Positions 15,625-25,060 of a stretch of DNA of 64,000 nt are shown piece by piece; positions within the stretch are counted from its first letter, which is position 1, and each line of letters begins with the position of its first letter. The stretch is from positions 186,001-250,000 of the forward strand of contig NZ_FZMZ01000003.1 in the NCBI RefSeq assembly GCF_900187325.1. Direction: 5' to 3'. The notes under the pieces are model-generated. The model saw only the letters and a program-made list of their open reading frames with translations, was not told where the DNA came from and did no database searches. This DNA is from Virgibacillus ndiopensis (GTDB lineage Bacteria; Bacillota; Bacilli; Bacillales; Amphibacillaceae). Made by a program: the position numbers and the translations under genes.

Positions 15625-15666
15625 GTAAAAAGAGACTGAGAATTTATTCCCTCGGTCTCTTTTACT
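15625..15666. terminator. Terminator after the small membrane protein
   Basis: AAAAGAGACTGAG and CTCGGTCTCTTTT pair around a 9-nt loop. The flanking A and T runs let it serve the convergent gene as well. Confidence 0.85.
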
Positions 15667-15674
15667 GATGTACG

Positions 15675-15869
15675 CTAATTTCTTCTGTTTTTCTTATCAA
15701 TAACTGGTACTAAAACAGCACAAATAATTGCAGTGTAATAAGGCAAAAATTTAATACCTACTGGTGAATCCAATAAGGTTAAACCAATAATGCCGATAAA
15801 ACTTGATAATGCGATTCCTAGTATAAAGCCTCCAACTAATCCAACAATTATAGTTAGAAATGATCTCAT
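15675..15869 (-). CDS. DUF5957-like small membrane protein
   Basis: 64 aa with two hydrophobic helices (about 4-28 and 41-58) and a basic tail (DKKNRRN). The GFILGI and GIKFLPYY motifs fit the DUF5957 family as I remember it. The function is unknown. It overlaps the stop of the DUF6220-like gene by 1 nt, so the two are one operon. Confidence 0.65.
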   Translation of the reverse strand: MRSFLTIIVGLVGGFILGIALSSFIGIIGLTLLDSPVGIKFLPYYTAIICAVLVPVIDKKNRRN

Positions 15870-16276
15870 TAGTTCTCACCTTCTTCTTTGTTGAAAATAA
15901 ATTTAAAAGTCTTTGTAATCATTACACAAGAAAAGATGAGTAATAAGGCAGCAAGAACTGGATGAATTGCACCTATCCATGGGAGATTAGCAGTCATATT
16001 CGCAGTAAAATACATCGAAAAAATTAATACAAATAATCCAGCTAATTGCCAATATGCCCATTTTGGCATCGCGCCTATAAATGCAAACAAAAGCATAAAA
16101 ATAGGAAGGTTGAATCCGAACAAGTGAACAAAAGTGATGTGATGCATCCAGTTTACAGGACTTACAAAAGTAGCCGCACCTGCTAAAAAGAGCTGTGTAG
16201 CAACACAAAATGTAAACAGTGCCGCTAGTATAAAGTAGATAATTCTTCCGAAACGAATTCTTGCGGTTTTTTTCAT
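15869..16276 (-). CDS. DUF6220-like four-helix membrane protein
   Basis: 135 aa with four membrane helices. Conserved His are in NWMHHITFVHLFG and the helix-4 AIHPVLA, a pattern of the DUF6220 family. The function is unknown; the His residues could bind a metal or haem. GGAGG lies before the ATG. Upstream, AT-rich TATTAAA direct repeats resemble those before the histidine kinase gene, so the two-component system encoded upstream on the same strand may control it. Confidence 0.65.
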   Translation of the reverse strand: MKKTARIRFGRIIYFILAALFTFCVATQLFLAGAATFVSPVNWMHHITFVHLFGFNLPIFMLLFAFIGAMPKWAYWQLAGLFVLIFSMYFTANMTANLPWIGAIHPVLAALLLIFSCVMITKTFKFIFNKEEGEN

Positions 16277-16369
16277 AATTTTTGTTCCTCCTAAAAAATG
16301 ATTATGATGACAACTTGCTTGTGACGCTAATTACATCTTACTAATCGTTTCTAAAATAGCCCTTAGTAA

Positions 16370-16390
16370 TTTATTAAATATTTATTAAGA
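16370..16390 (-). promoter_or_regulatory. Candidate response-regulator direct repeats
   Basis: TTTATTAAATATTTATTAA holds two TTATTAA units 11 bp apart, the spacing of OmpR-family sites. Similar repeats (TATTAAA, TCTTAAA, TATTAAA) lie at 18440-18466 before the histidine kinase gene. The link is inferred. Confidence 0.3.
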
Positions 16391-16435
16391 ATAACGGGTG
16401 GTAACTTTTAATCGATGATTTTCAGGCATTCATTA

Positions 16436-16474
16436 AAAAAACGCGAATGTTCATATAGAACCTCCGCGTTTGTT
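16436..16474 (-). terminator. Terminator of the two-component operon
   Basis: On the minus strand AAACGCG and CGCGTTT, with inner GGTTC/GAAC pairing, are followed by TTTTT. A half copy of the dispersed repeat separates it from the response regulator stop. Confidence 0.75.
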
Positions 16475-16481
16475 AACTTAT

Positions 16482-16592
16482 TGCGCGAGCCCGTGGAAAA
16501 TGTAGTATTTTCCCGGGTGGTCGCAGGACGCCAAACATGATTTTAAGTTATGCCATATTTTCCGAATAGCGACAAACTATGGAAAAAGAGCA
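16482..16592. repeat. Dispersed intergenic repeat, truncated copy B
   Basis: Only the right half is present: GCGCGAGCCCGTGG, GTAGTATTTTCCCG, GATTTTAAGTTATG, then the right terminal repeat ATAGCGACAAACTATGGAAA and AGAGC. It abuts the stop codon of the response regulator gene. Confidence 0.75.
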
Positions 16593-17279
16593 TTATTTTT
16601 TAAAACGATACCCCACGCCCCATATTGTTTCAATGTATTCTGGTTTAGATGGATCAGCCTCAATCTTCTCTCTAATCTTCCGAATGTGTACTGTTACCGT
16701 TGAAATTTCACCCATAGAATCAATACCCCATATCCGCTCAAACAGATGATCTTTACTGAACACTTGGTTTGGATTCATTGCTAGAAAGGTCAATAGATCA
16801 AACTCCTTTGCAGTAAATAGTTTCTCTTCTTCGTTGACCAACACCCTTCGCGAATTACGGTCAATAAATAAATCTTTAATCTGAATGTCCTCTTGCTTAT
16901 TTTCACGATTGGTCAAACGATTATATCTCGCAATATGAGCTTTCACCCGTGCAACCAATTCATTAGGATTAAATGGCTTTACGACATAGTCGTCAGCACC
17001 TCGATCAAATCCTCTAATTTTGTCAATATCTTCTTTTCTCGCTGTTACCATTAAAATAGGAATATCGACTGATATTCTTATTTTTCTACAAAGCTCAAAT
17101 CCATCTATTCCCGGAAGCATTAGATCCAATAAAATTAAATCATATGATTCAGCCAATGCTTTTCTAAGTCCTTCCTCACCCGACATTGCAATATCACTAG
17201 AAAACCCATTTACTTCTAAATAATCTCTCTCCAATTCAGCAATACTCTGTTCATCTTCAATAATTAAAACTTTCTGCAT
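16593..17279 (-). CDS. OmpR/PhoB-family response regulator
   Basis: 228 aa. The receiver domain (1-115) has Asp9/Glu10, phospho-acceptor Asp52 (LLDLMLPG), Thr79 and Lys101 (VVKPF). The C-terminal winged helix (about 130-226) ends TIWGVGYRFKK. It is co-transcribed with the kinase gene, whose stop overlaps this start by 1 nt (TAATG). The signal is unknown. The adjacent DUF6220/DUF5957 operon has possible binding repeats, suggesting one target. Confidence 0.92.
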   Translation of the reverse strand: MQKVLIIEDEQSIAELERDYLEVNGFSSDIAMSGEEGLRKALAESYDLILLDLMLPGIDGFELCRKIRISVDIPILMVTARKEDIDKIRGFDRGADDYVVKPFNPNELVARVKAHIARYNRLTNRENKQEDIQIKDLFIDRNSRRVLVNEEEKLFTAKEFDLLTFLAMNPNQVFSKDHLFERIWGIDSMGEISTVTVHIRKIREKIEADPSKPEYIETIWGVGYRFKK

Positions 17280-18379
17280 TATCTCACCTTCTCATTAAAA
17301 GGTTTTTTTAGGGTAAAGTAAATGCTTGTGCCTTCTCCTAGTTCACTTTCCGCCCATATAGCTCCGCCATGTTCTTCCACAATTCTTTTTACAATGGCTA
17401 ATCCAAGACCACTACCACCAGTTGTGGAGTTTCTCGATGAATCTATCCGATAAAAACTATCAAAGATGAATGGAATTGCCTGCTCATCCATTCCGCTTCC
17501 ATTATCTTTTATCTTAACAACAACCTGGTCTGTTTCAGATTGTAAGCTAACTTGAATTTTTTTCGTTTCTTTATCCATATACTTCAGGCTGTTTTGAATG
17601 ATATTCGTTACTACACGTTTTAATTTTTCTCTGTCTGCCTTTACAATATAGGAATCGTCAGGGTTTATGGTAAATAAAACTGAACCCCCATCTTGCTCCA
17701 TATCGAACCTTAATTCTTCAACAAAATCTGTAAAATACATATGAAGATCAATTTCTTCAAACTCAAAAGATATACGCTTAAGGTCCAATTTAGAATATAA
17801 AAATAGTTCATCAATTAATTGGTCCATATCATTTGCTTTTGTATAGATAGTATCCATATAGCGTTCCATTTTTTCAGGTGTATCTGCTACTCCATCACGA
17901 ACCCCTTTCACATAACCTTTAATAGACGTCATAGGGGTCTTAAGGTCATGTGAAATACTAGCAATCAATTCTTTACGGCTTTCCTCATAATGTGCCTGAA
18001 GTGCTTCCGCCTCTTTAAGCCTTAGACGCATCGCTTCAAAGGTGTTGGAAAGCTGCCCTAGTTCATCATTTTTCATCGATTCAATACTAAAATCCAGATT
18101 TCCCTCACTTATTTCCGTTGCCGCCTTGGAAAGTTCCCTAATGGGCTTGATAATGCTTTTTGAAACAAAATAAGTCAACATCCCGTTCGTAATGATCAAA
18201 ATAAGCAACAACCCAATAAACCGGAACATTATAAACGTACTTAAATGTTCTCCCTCCGGATCTCCGTCAAATATATAAAAGATAAAATACCCTAAAATAA
18301 TTTCTATAAGAAAGAAAAAAACGATCGGAATAATAATCATTGCAATATTTGATATAACTAACCGCTTCTTAATAGACAA
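17279..18379 (-). CDS. Membrane sensor histidine kinase
   Basis: 366 aa. Two membrane helices (about 9-35 and 50-70) flank a very short external loop of about 15 residues, so it probably senses the membrane or a partner protein rather than a ligand. A HAMP domain (about 72-125), HisKA with His144 (SISHDLKTPM) and HATPase_c with N, G1 (DNGSGMDE) and G2 (GGSGLGLAIV) boxes follow. First gene of the kinase-regulator operon, with AT-rich direct repeats upstream that may allow autoregulation. Kinases with short loops near transport or membrane genes often respond to cell-envelope stress. Confidence 0.92.
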   Translation of the reverse strand: MSIKKRLVISNIAMIIIPIVFFFLIEIILGYFIFYIFDGDPEGEHLSTFIMFRFIGLLLILIITNGMLTYFVSKSIIKPIRELSKAATEISEGNLDFSIESMKNDELGQLSNTFEAMRLRLKEAEALQAHYEESRKELIASISHDLKTPMTSIKGYVKGVRDGVADTPEKMERYMDTIYTKANDMDQLIDELFLYSKLDLKRISFEFEEIDLHMYFTDFVEELRFDMEQDGGSVLFTINPDDSYIVKADREKLKRVVTNIIQNSLKYMDKETKKIQVSLQSETDQVVVKIKDNGSGMDEQAIPFIFDSFYRIDSSRNSTTGGSGLGLAIVKRIVEEHGGAIWAESELGEGTSIYFTLKKPFNEKVR

Positions 18380-18484
18380 GTTATCACCTGCTAGCTCACT
18401 ATTTGTATTTTATTATGAACGGTAAATCTTAATAGAGTCTATTAAAATTCTTAAATTTTTATTAAACCTAATGCTGCAGAGAGG

Positions 18485-18516
18485 AAAAAACGGTTATGTT
18501 CATAACATAACCGTCC
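18485..18516 (-). terminator. Intrinsic terminator after the DinB gene
   Basis: On the minus strand ACGGTTATGTT and AACATAACCGT pair perfectly and are followed by TTTTTT. Confidence 0.9.
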
Positions 18517-18538
18517 GAAATTTAAACGTCATCACTTG

Positions 18539-19009
18539 TTATTTTAAAGCATTTTCAATCTGCCTCTTATGATGTTCATCATGTTGAACCAATCCATCAA
18601 AGTACTTAAACAAGCTAAGCTTCGTTGTGCCTATTTCTATATCCATATCCCATAATCGATCTGAAATGGATGTAATACTATCGATCATTCGCTTTCTTGA
18701 ATCAATAAACTTTTGTATAGTTATTTCTTTAGGATTATTTCTGCCTTCAACTGCTGACTGTTGATTAAGCGTTTCAACATCGGGAGGTTTTGGTAAAGGG
18801 TTATCTGTTGTGAGATAGGGGATCCTATTTTCTAATACAAATTCCTCCCACGGCACAAAATGACTCACAATCTCGGCAATACTCCATTTATTCACCTCTA
18901 TTGGCATTAACCATCTTTCATCTGAAAGCTTTCGAAACGACTCAACCCAGTCAATCATATTTTTATGGTGATTAATTATTATTTCCTTTTGTGGTGTAAT
19001 ATTCGGCAC
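18539..19009 (-). CDS. DinB family (DfsB-like) protein
   Basis: 156 aa four-helix DinB/YfiT-like domain. The three-His metal site appears as EIVSHFVPWEE and VQHDEHHKRQI near the C-terminus. Family members include thiol-dependent enzymes with bacillithiol or mycothiol, but the role here is unknown. The GTG at 19009 lies directly after AAGAAG, too close for a good ribosome binding site, so the true start is uncertain. Single gene with its own terminator. Confidence 0.75.
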   Translation of the reverse strand: MPNITPQKEIIINHHKNMIDWVESFRKLSDERWLMPIEVNKWSIAEIVSHFVPWEEFVLENRIPYLTTDNPLPKPPDVETLNQQSAVEGRNNPKEITIQKFIDSRKRMIDSITSISDRLWDMDIEIGTTKLSLFKYFDGLVQHDEHHKRQIENALK

Positions 19010-19071
19010 CTTCTTTTAAAAATTTTCTCGTATACTATTAATTCTACGGAAATAACAAAATTCCTCTAAAC

Positions 19072-19103
19072 GAAAAAACCACCATTCCAATGAATAGTGG
19101 TCC
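19072..19103 (-). terminator. Intrinsic terminator after yisP
   Basis: On the minus strand ACCACTATTC and GAATGGTGGT pair and are followed by TTTTTT. Confidence 0.85.
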
Positions 19104-19110
19104 CTCATTC

Positions 19111-19929
19111 TTATTCGTTTGTAATCTGCTCAACAACCTCTTCCACTTCAGTACGGGACATCTTTTCTTTCCCGCTTTTTAATGCTTTAAGCGTTCGCTT
19201 AGCTAGTGCTAACGGAATTTTACAGAACAAAAGAATATTTTTAGTAGTAATAGCATTCATGTATTCATCTGCCAGGGCTAGATTCTTTTCCGTATACGCA
19301 AACAAATCGACCCTAGTCCATCCATCCGGAACAAATTTTACGCCTCGTTCGCTATCTTCTTGTTGATTTCGCAAAATGTTAACTGCTTGTAATCCTCGTC
19401 CATAGGCAATTGCTAGCTCACGATCTGTTGATGTACCGTCATACCACTCCCATATATCTGAAAGCATCACACCAACTAATCCAGCAACATAATATGTGTA
19501 ATCATCCAGGTCTTGCTTATTTTGGATATACCATTCTTTCTCAACCCAATCAGCCATTCCTGTAGCCATAACACTGGTTGATTCCTTTATTTTTTCAACT
19601 ATATCTATGGGACAAACAGTAATCCAATCACCAAGTCGTAACGTCACTTCTGGCAGGAGTGATTCGTATGGCTTCAATAACTTACGATAAGCCTCATTGT
19701 CAAATTTAGTTTTTAAAAGTTCACTAGTTGATCTGAGCAATTGTTGCTTTGTTTCAGATTCTAACTCCTCATGATCTTCAATTTCATCTATCGCTCGCAT
19801 ACATAAATATGCTGAGGCAACTGTTTTCTTTAATGTAGGTTTCAATAAACTTATCGGTATGTAAAAGGTTCTACTAGTAAGCTTCAGCATATGCATAGCT
19901 TCTTTTTGCAATTTAGCACCTTGACTCAA
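19111..19929 (-). CDS. yisP: Squalene/phytoene synthase family protein, YisP-like
   Basis: 272 aa (B. subtilis YisP is 267). The first Asp-rich motif is intact (AIDEIEDHEE, near residue 47). The second reads NILRNQQEDSERG, with Asn replacing the first Asp of the usual DxxED. B. subtilis YisP looks like a prenyl synthase but works as a farnesyl diphosphate phosphatase that makes farnesol for membrane microdomains and biofilm. The altered motif fits that role better than head-to-head condensation. It stands alone, with no carotenoid genes nearby. Confidence 0.82.
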   Translation of the reverse strand: MSQGAKLQKEAMHMLKLTSRTFYIPISLLKPTLKKTVASAYLCMRAIDEIEDHEELESETKQQLLRSTSELLKTKFDNEAYRKLLKPYESLLPEVTLRLGDWITVCPIDIVEKIKESTSVMATGMADWVEKEWYIQNKQDLDDYTYYVAGLVGVMLSDIWEWYDGTSTDRELAIAYGRGLQAVNILRNQQEDSERGVKFVPDGWTRVDLFAYTEKNLALADEYMNAITTKNILLFCKIPLALAKRTLKALKSGKEKMSRTEVEEVVEQITNE

Positions 19930-20107
19930 CGGTTGTTCCTCCTTTTATAACTACTGAGGTACTAATAAGTATAACAAAAAATTCTATTTATTAATACGAA
20001 ATAAGTGTAGAAGGTTTAACATAATTATAGTCCAATTAATTACTTTCTTTTAAATAGAATTTTTTCTTCATTTCGACTATAATTTAGTTAATCTAGGGGG
20101 ATCAAAG

Positions 20108-21253
20108 ATGAAAACAAGTCGATTTATGAAATTTATTGGCGGTCGTGATTTGCTTTTTGGATTAATTATACTAATACTAATTGGGATTATGATATACATA
20201 TATGACAAAATTTCGTTTATATTTAATCCTGTTATAATCATTTTTTCAACCGTTGTTCCACCAGTTATTCTCGCTTTTATAGCGTATTATTTATTAAATC
20301 CAATTGTGCATTTTTTAGAAAGATTGCATATTAAACGTGTATGGGGCATTATCATCATTATCTTGGGTATTAGTGGATTATTGACTGGCATCATTCTTCT
20401 TTCTGCCCCAGCAGTTGAAGCTCAAGTCAAAGATTTAGTGAACAATTTTCCAAACTATTTAAAACAAATGGGAGACGGAATCAAATCTTGGATTCAACAT
20501 TCCTTTTTAGCCCCCTACTATGAACAAGGCTATACTTGGCTCTCAACCAATTTAAGCGATTTATCTAGCAAAATCGGCAATTATTTAGGCGGTGCTGTTG
20601 AAGGATTACGTAATGTAGCTAGTACACTTACAAATGTAGTAGTTGCCATATTTACATTTCCATTTATACTGTTTTTCCTGCTGAAGGATGGCGACAAATT
20701 TAAACGCTATTGTTTGAAATTACTACCACCTAAATACAGAGACGATGTTAATCACATCCTAAAAAATATGGACGTTCAAGTTGGTTCCTATATTCAAGGG
20801 CAAATCATTGTTGCTTCCTGTATCGGTGTTCTTTTATATATCGGATATCTGATTATTGGATTGGAATATGCGATTACACTTGCGATTATTGCAGCTGTGA
20901 CAAGTGTTGTGCCTTATCTTGGACCAATGATTGCGATATCTCCAGCTATTATTATAGCGATAGTTGATTCTCCCTTTATGCTTTTAAAACTAGCTATTGT
21001 ATGGGCAGTTGTTCAATTTTTGGAGGGTCACTTTATCTCACCAAATATTATGGGAAGAACGATGAAAATTCATCCACTGACCATTATTATCGTATTACTG
21101 TCAGCAGGTAATTTATTTGGAATTGTCGGCGTTATTCTAGGTATTCCAGGATATGCTATTCTGAAAGTAATCGTTGTATATATATTTGGCAAATTTAAAT
21201 CACGATATAACCGCTATTATGGCGAGGAATATGGATCGTATGATAAAAGTTAA
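20108..21253 (+). CDS. AI-2E family permease
   Basis: 381 aa with about eight membrane helices. The family hallmark is the extracellular amphipathic region (about 95-165) and the cytoplasmic loop FLLKDGDKFKRYCLKLLPP, followed by SYIQGQIIVA and VVPYLGPMIA. Members are reported as AI-2 exporters or Na+/H+ antiporters; the sequence does not decide which. AGGGGG is 5-6 nt before the ATG. Single gene. Confidence 0.85.
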   Translation: MKTSRFMKFIGGRDLLFGLIILILIGIMIYIYDKISFIFNPVIIIFSTVVPPVILAFIAYYLLNPIVHFLERLHIKRVWGIIIIILGISGLLTGIILLSAPAVEAQVKDLVNNFPNYLKQMGDGIKSWIQHSFLAPYYEQGYTWLSTNLSDLSSKIGNYLGGAVEGLRNVASTLTNVVVAIFTFPFILFFLLKDGDKFKRYCLKLLPPKYRDDVNHILKNMDVQVGSYIQGQIIVASCIGVLLYIGYLIIGLEYAITLAIIAAVTSVVPYLGPMIAISPAIIIAIVDSPFMLLKLAIVWAVVQFLEGHFISPNIMGRTMKIHPLTIIIVLLSAGNLFGIVGVILGIPGYAILKVIVVYIFGKFKSRYNRYYGEEYGSYDKS

Positions 21254-21287
21254 AGTATTATGGCTGTCCTTTTAAGTGGTAGTCATA

Positions 21288-21346
21288 GGACAGAGGAACA
21301 ATGACCTTTTCCGGGACAAGGGGACGAGGTTCCTGTTCCTCTGTCC
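21288..21346. repeat. Inverted repeat between the AI-2E permease and TrmB genes
   Basis: GGACAGAGGAACA and TGTTCCTCTGTCC form perfect 13-bp arms around a GC-rich loop that holds further GGGACAAGGGGACGAGG units. There is no T-run. It lies between convergent genes and may stop transcription or be a mobile-hairpin relic. Confidence 0.6.
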
Positions 21347-21348
21347 CG

Positions 21349-22107
21349 CTAGTACCTCAATTTGAGTAATACTTCTCGTATATCTTTATCTTTCATGATT
21401 GTATCCCTATATTTCTGTGTTATTTCGGTCAAGGCAACATCATGATAGAAAAACTCTGTAAAAAATTTCACCAATGGACGTGACTGTGTTCGAATAGACT
21501 GCCATTTCATTTCCTCTATTCCCGCAAATAACATCTCCATCTCATCCACAATAAGAATCCTACTTCGCTCCAGCATTGCATGTTCACTATCTGGTACTAG
21601 CGTGGAAACAGTAGGTATACTTGTTTCAATTCCTCCTACAGAATGGATGTTAACAATTTTCCCAGACGCATGCTTTGCCTCTAATATAGGAAGATAGGTC
21701 GCTAAATCATCTGACCATCCAGACATAAAAATGGATTCATCAGCTTGTTGCAACAAATCCTTCATGATAACTCGGATGGAATGATCATCCTTTAACATCC
21801 AAACACGATCATCTACCGGTGTTTCTTTTACTTTCGTATTTCTTAATTCCTCTACATTCATTTCAAAATCAGCTTTTAGCTTTTCAATCATCGAATCAAT
21901 AGGTAGCGCAGTGTATAGACGTTTCTTCTCAATGGTAGATTCTAGAATGATACCTTTTTCAATCATACGATGAAGGACTTCATACACTTTGGAACGAGGT
22001 ACTCCAGATCGTTTAACAATTCCAGTCGCATCCAGTGGTTGATCTACTGTTATCAATGATTGGTATACTTGACTTTCGTACTGTGTAAATCCGAATTGTT
22101 GAAGCAT
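21349..22107 (-). CDS. TrmB-like transcriptional regulator
   Basis: 252 aa. The N-terminal winged helix (1-70: GFTQYESQVYQSLI, GVPRSKVYEVLHRMIEKG) is followed by a linker helix and a phospholipase-D-like TrmBL effector domain (about 105-245; IFMSGWSDDLATYLPIL). Family members bind sugars or other small ligands. It is divergent from an MFS pump gene, and the 132-bp gap holds a perfect 11-bp inverted repeat, a likely shared operator. Confidence 0.85.
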   Translation of the reverse strand: MLQQFGFTQYESQVYQSLITVDQPLDATGIVKRSGVPRSKVYEVLHRMIEKGIILESTIEKKRLYTALPIDSMIEKLKADFEMNVEELRNTKVKETPVDDRVWMLKDDHSIRVIMKDLLQQADESIFMSGWSDDLATYLPILEAKHASGKIVNIHSVGGIETSIPTVSTLVPDSEHAMLERSRILIVDEMEMLFAGIEEMKWQSIRTQSRPLVKFFTEFFYHDVALTEITQKYRDTIMKDKDIREVLLKLRY

Positions 22108-22190
22108 TGTCTTGACTCCTTGTTTATCAATCTTTGTTCCATCATAGCATAATTCATTCCTTTTATTGTTCCCCCTTGTTTTCTATCAAT

Positions 22191-22222
22191 AATAAAGTTA
22201 CTATTATAGTGGTAACTTTATT
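22191..22222. promoter_or_regulatory. Operator-like inverted repeat before the MFS pump gene
   Basis: AATAAAGTTAC and GTAACTTTATT are perfect 11-bp arms around a 10-bp centre that includes TATTATAGTG, probably the -10 region of the pump gene. The TrmB-like regulator is the obvious candidate to bind here. Confidence 0.65.
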
Positions 22223-22239
22223 AGAAAGGATTTCAAATT

Positions 22240-23412
22240 ATGGATAAACGGGTTTACTTATTAACAATTGTCTCATTTATAGTTGGGATGGTGGAATTAA
22301 TTATAGGTGGAATTTTAGATATAGTAGCAAAAGATTTAGAGGTTAGTATCGGGCAGGCCGGACTACTGATAACAATATTTTCACTTGTGTATGCCATTTC
22401 AGCACCCATTTTACTAGTCTTAACTTCGGCTGTGGAACGTAAACGATTAACATTGCTAGCTCTTCTAGTATTTTTACTAGGTAATGTGTTGGCTGTAATT
22501 AGTCCGTCTTATAGCATTCTATTAATTGCACGTATTATCGCAGCTGCGAGTGGATCCTTATTAGTCGTTTTATGTGTTACGATGGCGTCAAATATCGTAT
22601 CTCAAGAATATCGCGGTCGTGCTATCGGAATTGTCTTTATGGGAGTAAGTGGTTCACTTGTGTTGGGCGTACCGATTGGATTGATGTTAGGAAACGCATT
22701 TGGTTGGCGTGCTCCTTTTATTCTAATTACATTTTTAACTGTGCTTTCTATAGCCGGTGTCTACTTTTTCATGGGTAAAATTGATCCGAAACCAGCTATT
22801 CCTCTTAAAAGACAATTAGCAACACTGAAAAATCGTAAAATATTATTTGCCCAATTAACAGCATTTCTTTTTCTAGCAGGGCATTTAACATTATATGGGT
22901 ATCTAACACCTTTCTTAAAAACAACTTTAGGGTTAGACGGGACTTGGGTAAGTATTGTCTATTTAATCTTTGGTGTTGCGGCAGTATTTGGAGGTGGAAT
23001 CGGAGGTACGTTGGCTGACCGGTTTGGTTCAAAATCCACAATACTATCAGTTACTGTTGTATTTGGATTATCTATCTTTACTATTCCGCATACAACAGCT
23101 ATCTTTCCTTTATTCCTATTCGTGATGATTGTATGGAGTATGATGAGTTGGGCAATTACACCGGCCATGCAAAGCTATCTTATTGAAGCATCCCCTGAAA
23201 CATCTGATATTCAGCAAAGCCTAAATAACTCTGCACTTCATTTTGGTATTGCATTTGGATCTTTAATAGGTGGGATTGTTATTGAACATGCAACCGTTGA
23301 ATTAAATCCAACTGTAGGCGGTTTGTTTATTATTGTAGCACTTGGAACAGCTCTCTTCTCTATGACTAGTGAAGGTACATTGCTAAAGAAATATGGAAAG
23401 ACACGAGTATGA
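22240..23412 (+). CDS. MFS exporter, DHA1-like (paralog 1)
   Basis: 390 aa with 12 helices. The loop 2-3 motif A is reduced, and motif C appears as VLGVPIGLMLGNAFGWRAPF. C-terminal SYLIEASPETSDIQQSLNNSA is typical of AraJ/YdhP/purine-efflux-type DHA1 proteins. A closely similar paralog lies at 33007-34179 under a different regulator. GAAAGG precedes the ATG. The substrate is unknown; drug, nucleoside or sugar efflux are all possible. Confidence 0.85.
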   Translation: MDKRVYLLTIVSFIVGMVELIIGGILDIVAKDLEVSIGQAGLLITIFSLVYAISAPILLVLTSAVERKRLTLLALLVFLLGNVLAVISPSYSILLIARIIAAASGSLLVVLCVTMASNIVSQEYRGRAIGIVFMGVSGSLVLGVPIGLMLGNAFGWRAPFILITFLTVLSIAGVYFFMGKIDPKPAIPLKRQLATLKNRKILFAQLTAFLFLAGHLTLYGYLTPFLKTTLGLDGTWVSIVYLIFGVAAVFGGGIGGTLADRFGSKSTILSVTVVFGLSIFTIPHTTAIFPLFLFVMIVWSMMSWAITPAMQSYLIEASPETSDIQQSLNNSALHFGIAFGSLIGGIVIEHATVELNPTVGGLFIIVALGTALFSMTSEGTLLKKYGKTRV

Positions 23413-23428
23413 GCTCGTGTCTTCTATT
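23399..23428 (+). terminator. Terminator overlapping the MFS stop codon
   Basis: GACACGAG and CTCGTGTC pair across the TGA stop, followed by TTCTATT. Confidence 0.65.
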
Positions 23429-23512
23429 AAGGCTTCTACATGATAATTGCGACAATTATTCCATCCACTTTTTATCCTATTCAACGTTCATAATAAGATG
23501 CAAGCTTCCTTA

Positions 23513-25060
23513 TTAATTTTTAAGTGCATTAATTACACCCTCCAATTCCTTCGTTAAATCATTTAATTCCTTAGAAACCTCAAGTGTTTTTTCTGTAAGT
23601 TGATATTGCTGATCAGTTGAGACAATACCTTCTTTCGTTCCAGAAACAGACTTCTGTACAGATACTGAAATGCTTTTCATTGCTTCATTAATTTTTACTG
23701 AAGAGGTAGTTAAATCTTCCGTTAATGACGAAACCCCTTTAACTTGGTCTGCTACTTCATTAGATGTTACGGAAATATGATGGAATACTTTATTGGAATT
23801 TTGAGCAATTTCCAACCCACTAGTAGTCGATTTTTTTACATTTTTCATTGATGCTACTGATTGATCTGACTCTATTAAGATCTGCTGAATAATCTCTGAA
23901 ATATTTTTTGAGGACTCTAAGGACTGCTCAGCTAGCTTTTTCACTTCATTAGCCACAACTGCGAATCCTTTTCCATATTCTCCTGCTCTTGCCGATTCAA
24001 TAGATGCATTCAACGCTAGTAAATTCGTTTGATCCGCTATATCAGAAATAACGCCAATAATTCCCTCGATAGATTGAGAACGTTGATTAAGTTCTTTCAC
24101 TGCAGCATAAGATTGATCAACATCCTTATGAATCTCCTTCATCTGTGTTAACAAACTTTCAATTAATTCACTACCTTGATGAGCATCCTCTGCAGATGCA
24201 GTGGAGTTCTTCGCCACCGTTTGGGCTGTTTCATTGATATTTTGAATTCCTTCGTCTATTTTTGATATAACTTCCTTATTTTCCTGAATAATTCCTAACT
24301 GATGCTCTGTACCACTCGCAACTTCCTCGATTGACGTTGCTAATTGCGCACTAGAATCGTAGGATTGTTTAGCATTTGTTGAAAGCGTTTCTGATACATT
24401 TAAGATCTGTCCAGATGTAGAAGCTAAACGACCTACAATATCTTCTATAATGTCCTTTCTTTGTTCTTCTTGCTTTTTTTGATAATATGCTTCAATTCTT
24501 TTACCACTATACACTTGCCAGCTTACAGCACCTGATGTAAGGACCAAAAATATAGCGTGCCACACAAACATTGAGAACATGTAATTCTCTACCCCAAACA
24601 CTAGCTCCGGGAAGAATAGCAATCCCACTATATGTTGTACAGCAAACATAACCGTCATTAACATTAATAGCTTTATCTCCTGATAAAAACCTAATGCAGC
24701 CACAACCATAAAAATACTAAAATGAAATTCTATTCGACCACTTCCACCAGATATGATGGCAATACTACCAAAAGTAAATGCTAAAGTAAGTAGAAGGGGG
24801 ATATATTTGTTAGTTTTATTTTTTGCATACAAAACCATGCTTAATACGAAAAATAAAGTGGGTATTAGTAATAAAATATATAGCGCTTGCCCAAACTGTG
24901 CTTCGATTTCATAGGATGTAACAAAGTTCCCTCCACCATGTGAATAATTAAATAAATGAAAATGTCTTCCTAATATGTTGACTAGGATAGCTAATAGTAT
25001 CACTGCACCAGCCATGTAAAGCATAATTTTATTCTTTTTACTTTTCACCGAACATTTCAT
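23513..25060 (-). CDS. Methyl-accepting chemotaxis-type receptor with multi-helix membrane sensor
   Basis: 515 aa. Residues 1-185 form about six membrane helices and have no large extracellular domain. Residues about 215-510 are the cytoplasmic signalling coiled coil, with the conserved hairpin [20 protein letters not shown] near residue 355. There is no HAMP domain. It probably senses something in or near the membrane, such as redox, temperature or energy state, and feeds the CheA pathway. The ATG at 25060 abuts AGGAG; GTG at 25048 would have better spacing, so the start is uncertain. A broken gene overlaps its 5' end. Confidence 0.85.
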   Translation of the reverse strand: MKCSVKSKKNKIMLYMAGAVILLAILVNILGRHFHLFNYSHGGGNFVTSYEIEAQFGQALYILLLIPTLFFVLSMVLYAKNKTNKYIPLLLTLAFTFGSIAIISGGSGRIEFHFSIFMVVAALGFYQEIKLLMLMTVMFAVQHIVGLLFFPELVFGVENYMFSMFVWHAIFLVLTSGAVSWQVYSGKRIEAYYQKKQEEQRKDIIEDIVGRLASTSGQILNVSETLSTNAKQSYDSSAQLATSIEEVASGTEHQLGIIQENKEVISKIDEGIQNINETAQTVAKNSTASAEDAHQGSELIESLLTQMKEIHKDVDQSYAAVKELNQRSQSIEGIIGVISDIADQTNLLALNASIESARAGEYGKGFAVVANEVKKLAEQSLESSKNISEIIQQILIESDQSVASMKNVKKSTTSGLEIAQNSNKVFHHISVTSNEVADQVKGVSSLTEDLTTSSVKINEAMKSISVSVQKSVSGTKEGIVSTDQQYQLTEKTLEVSKELNDLTKELEGVINALKN

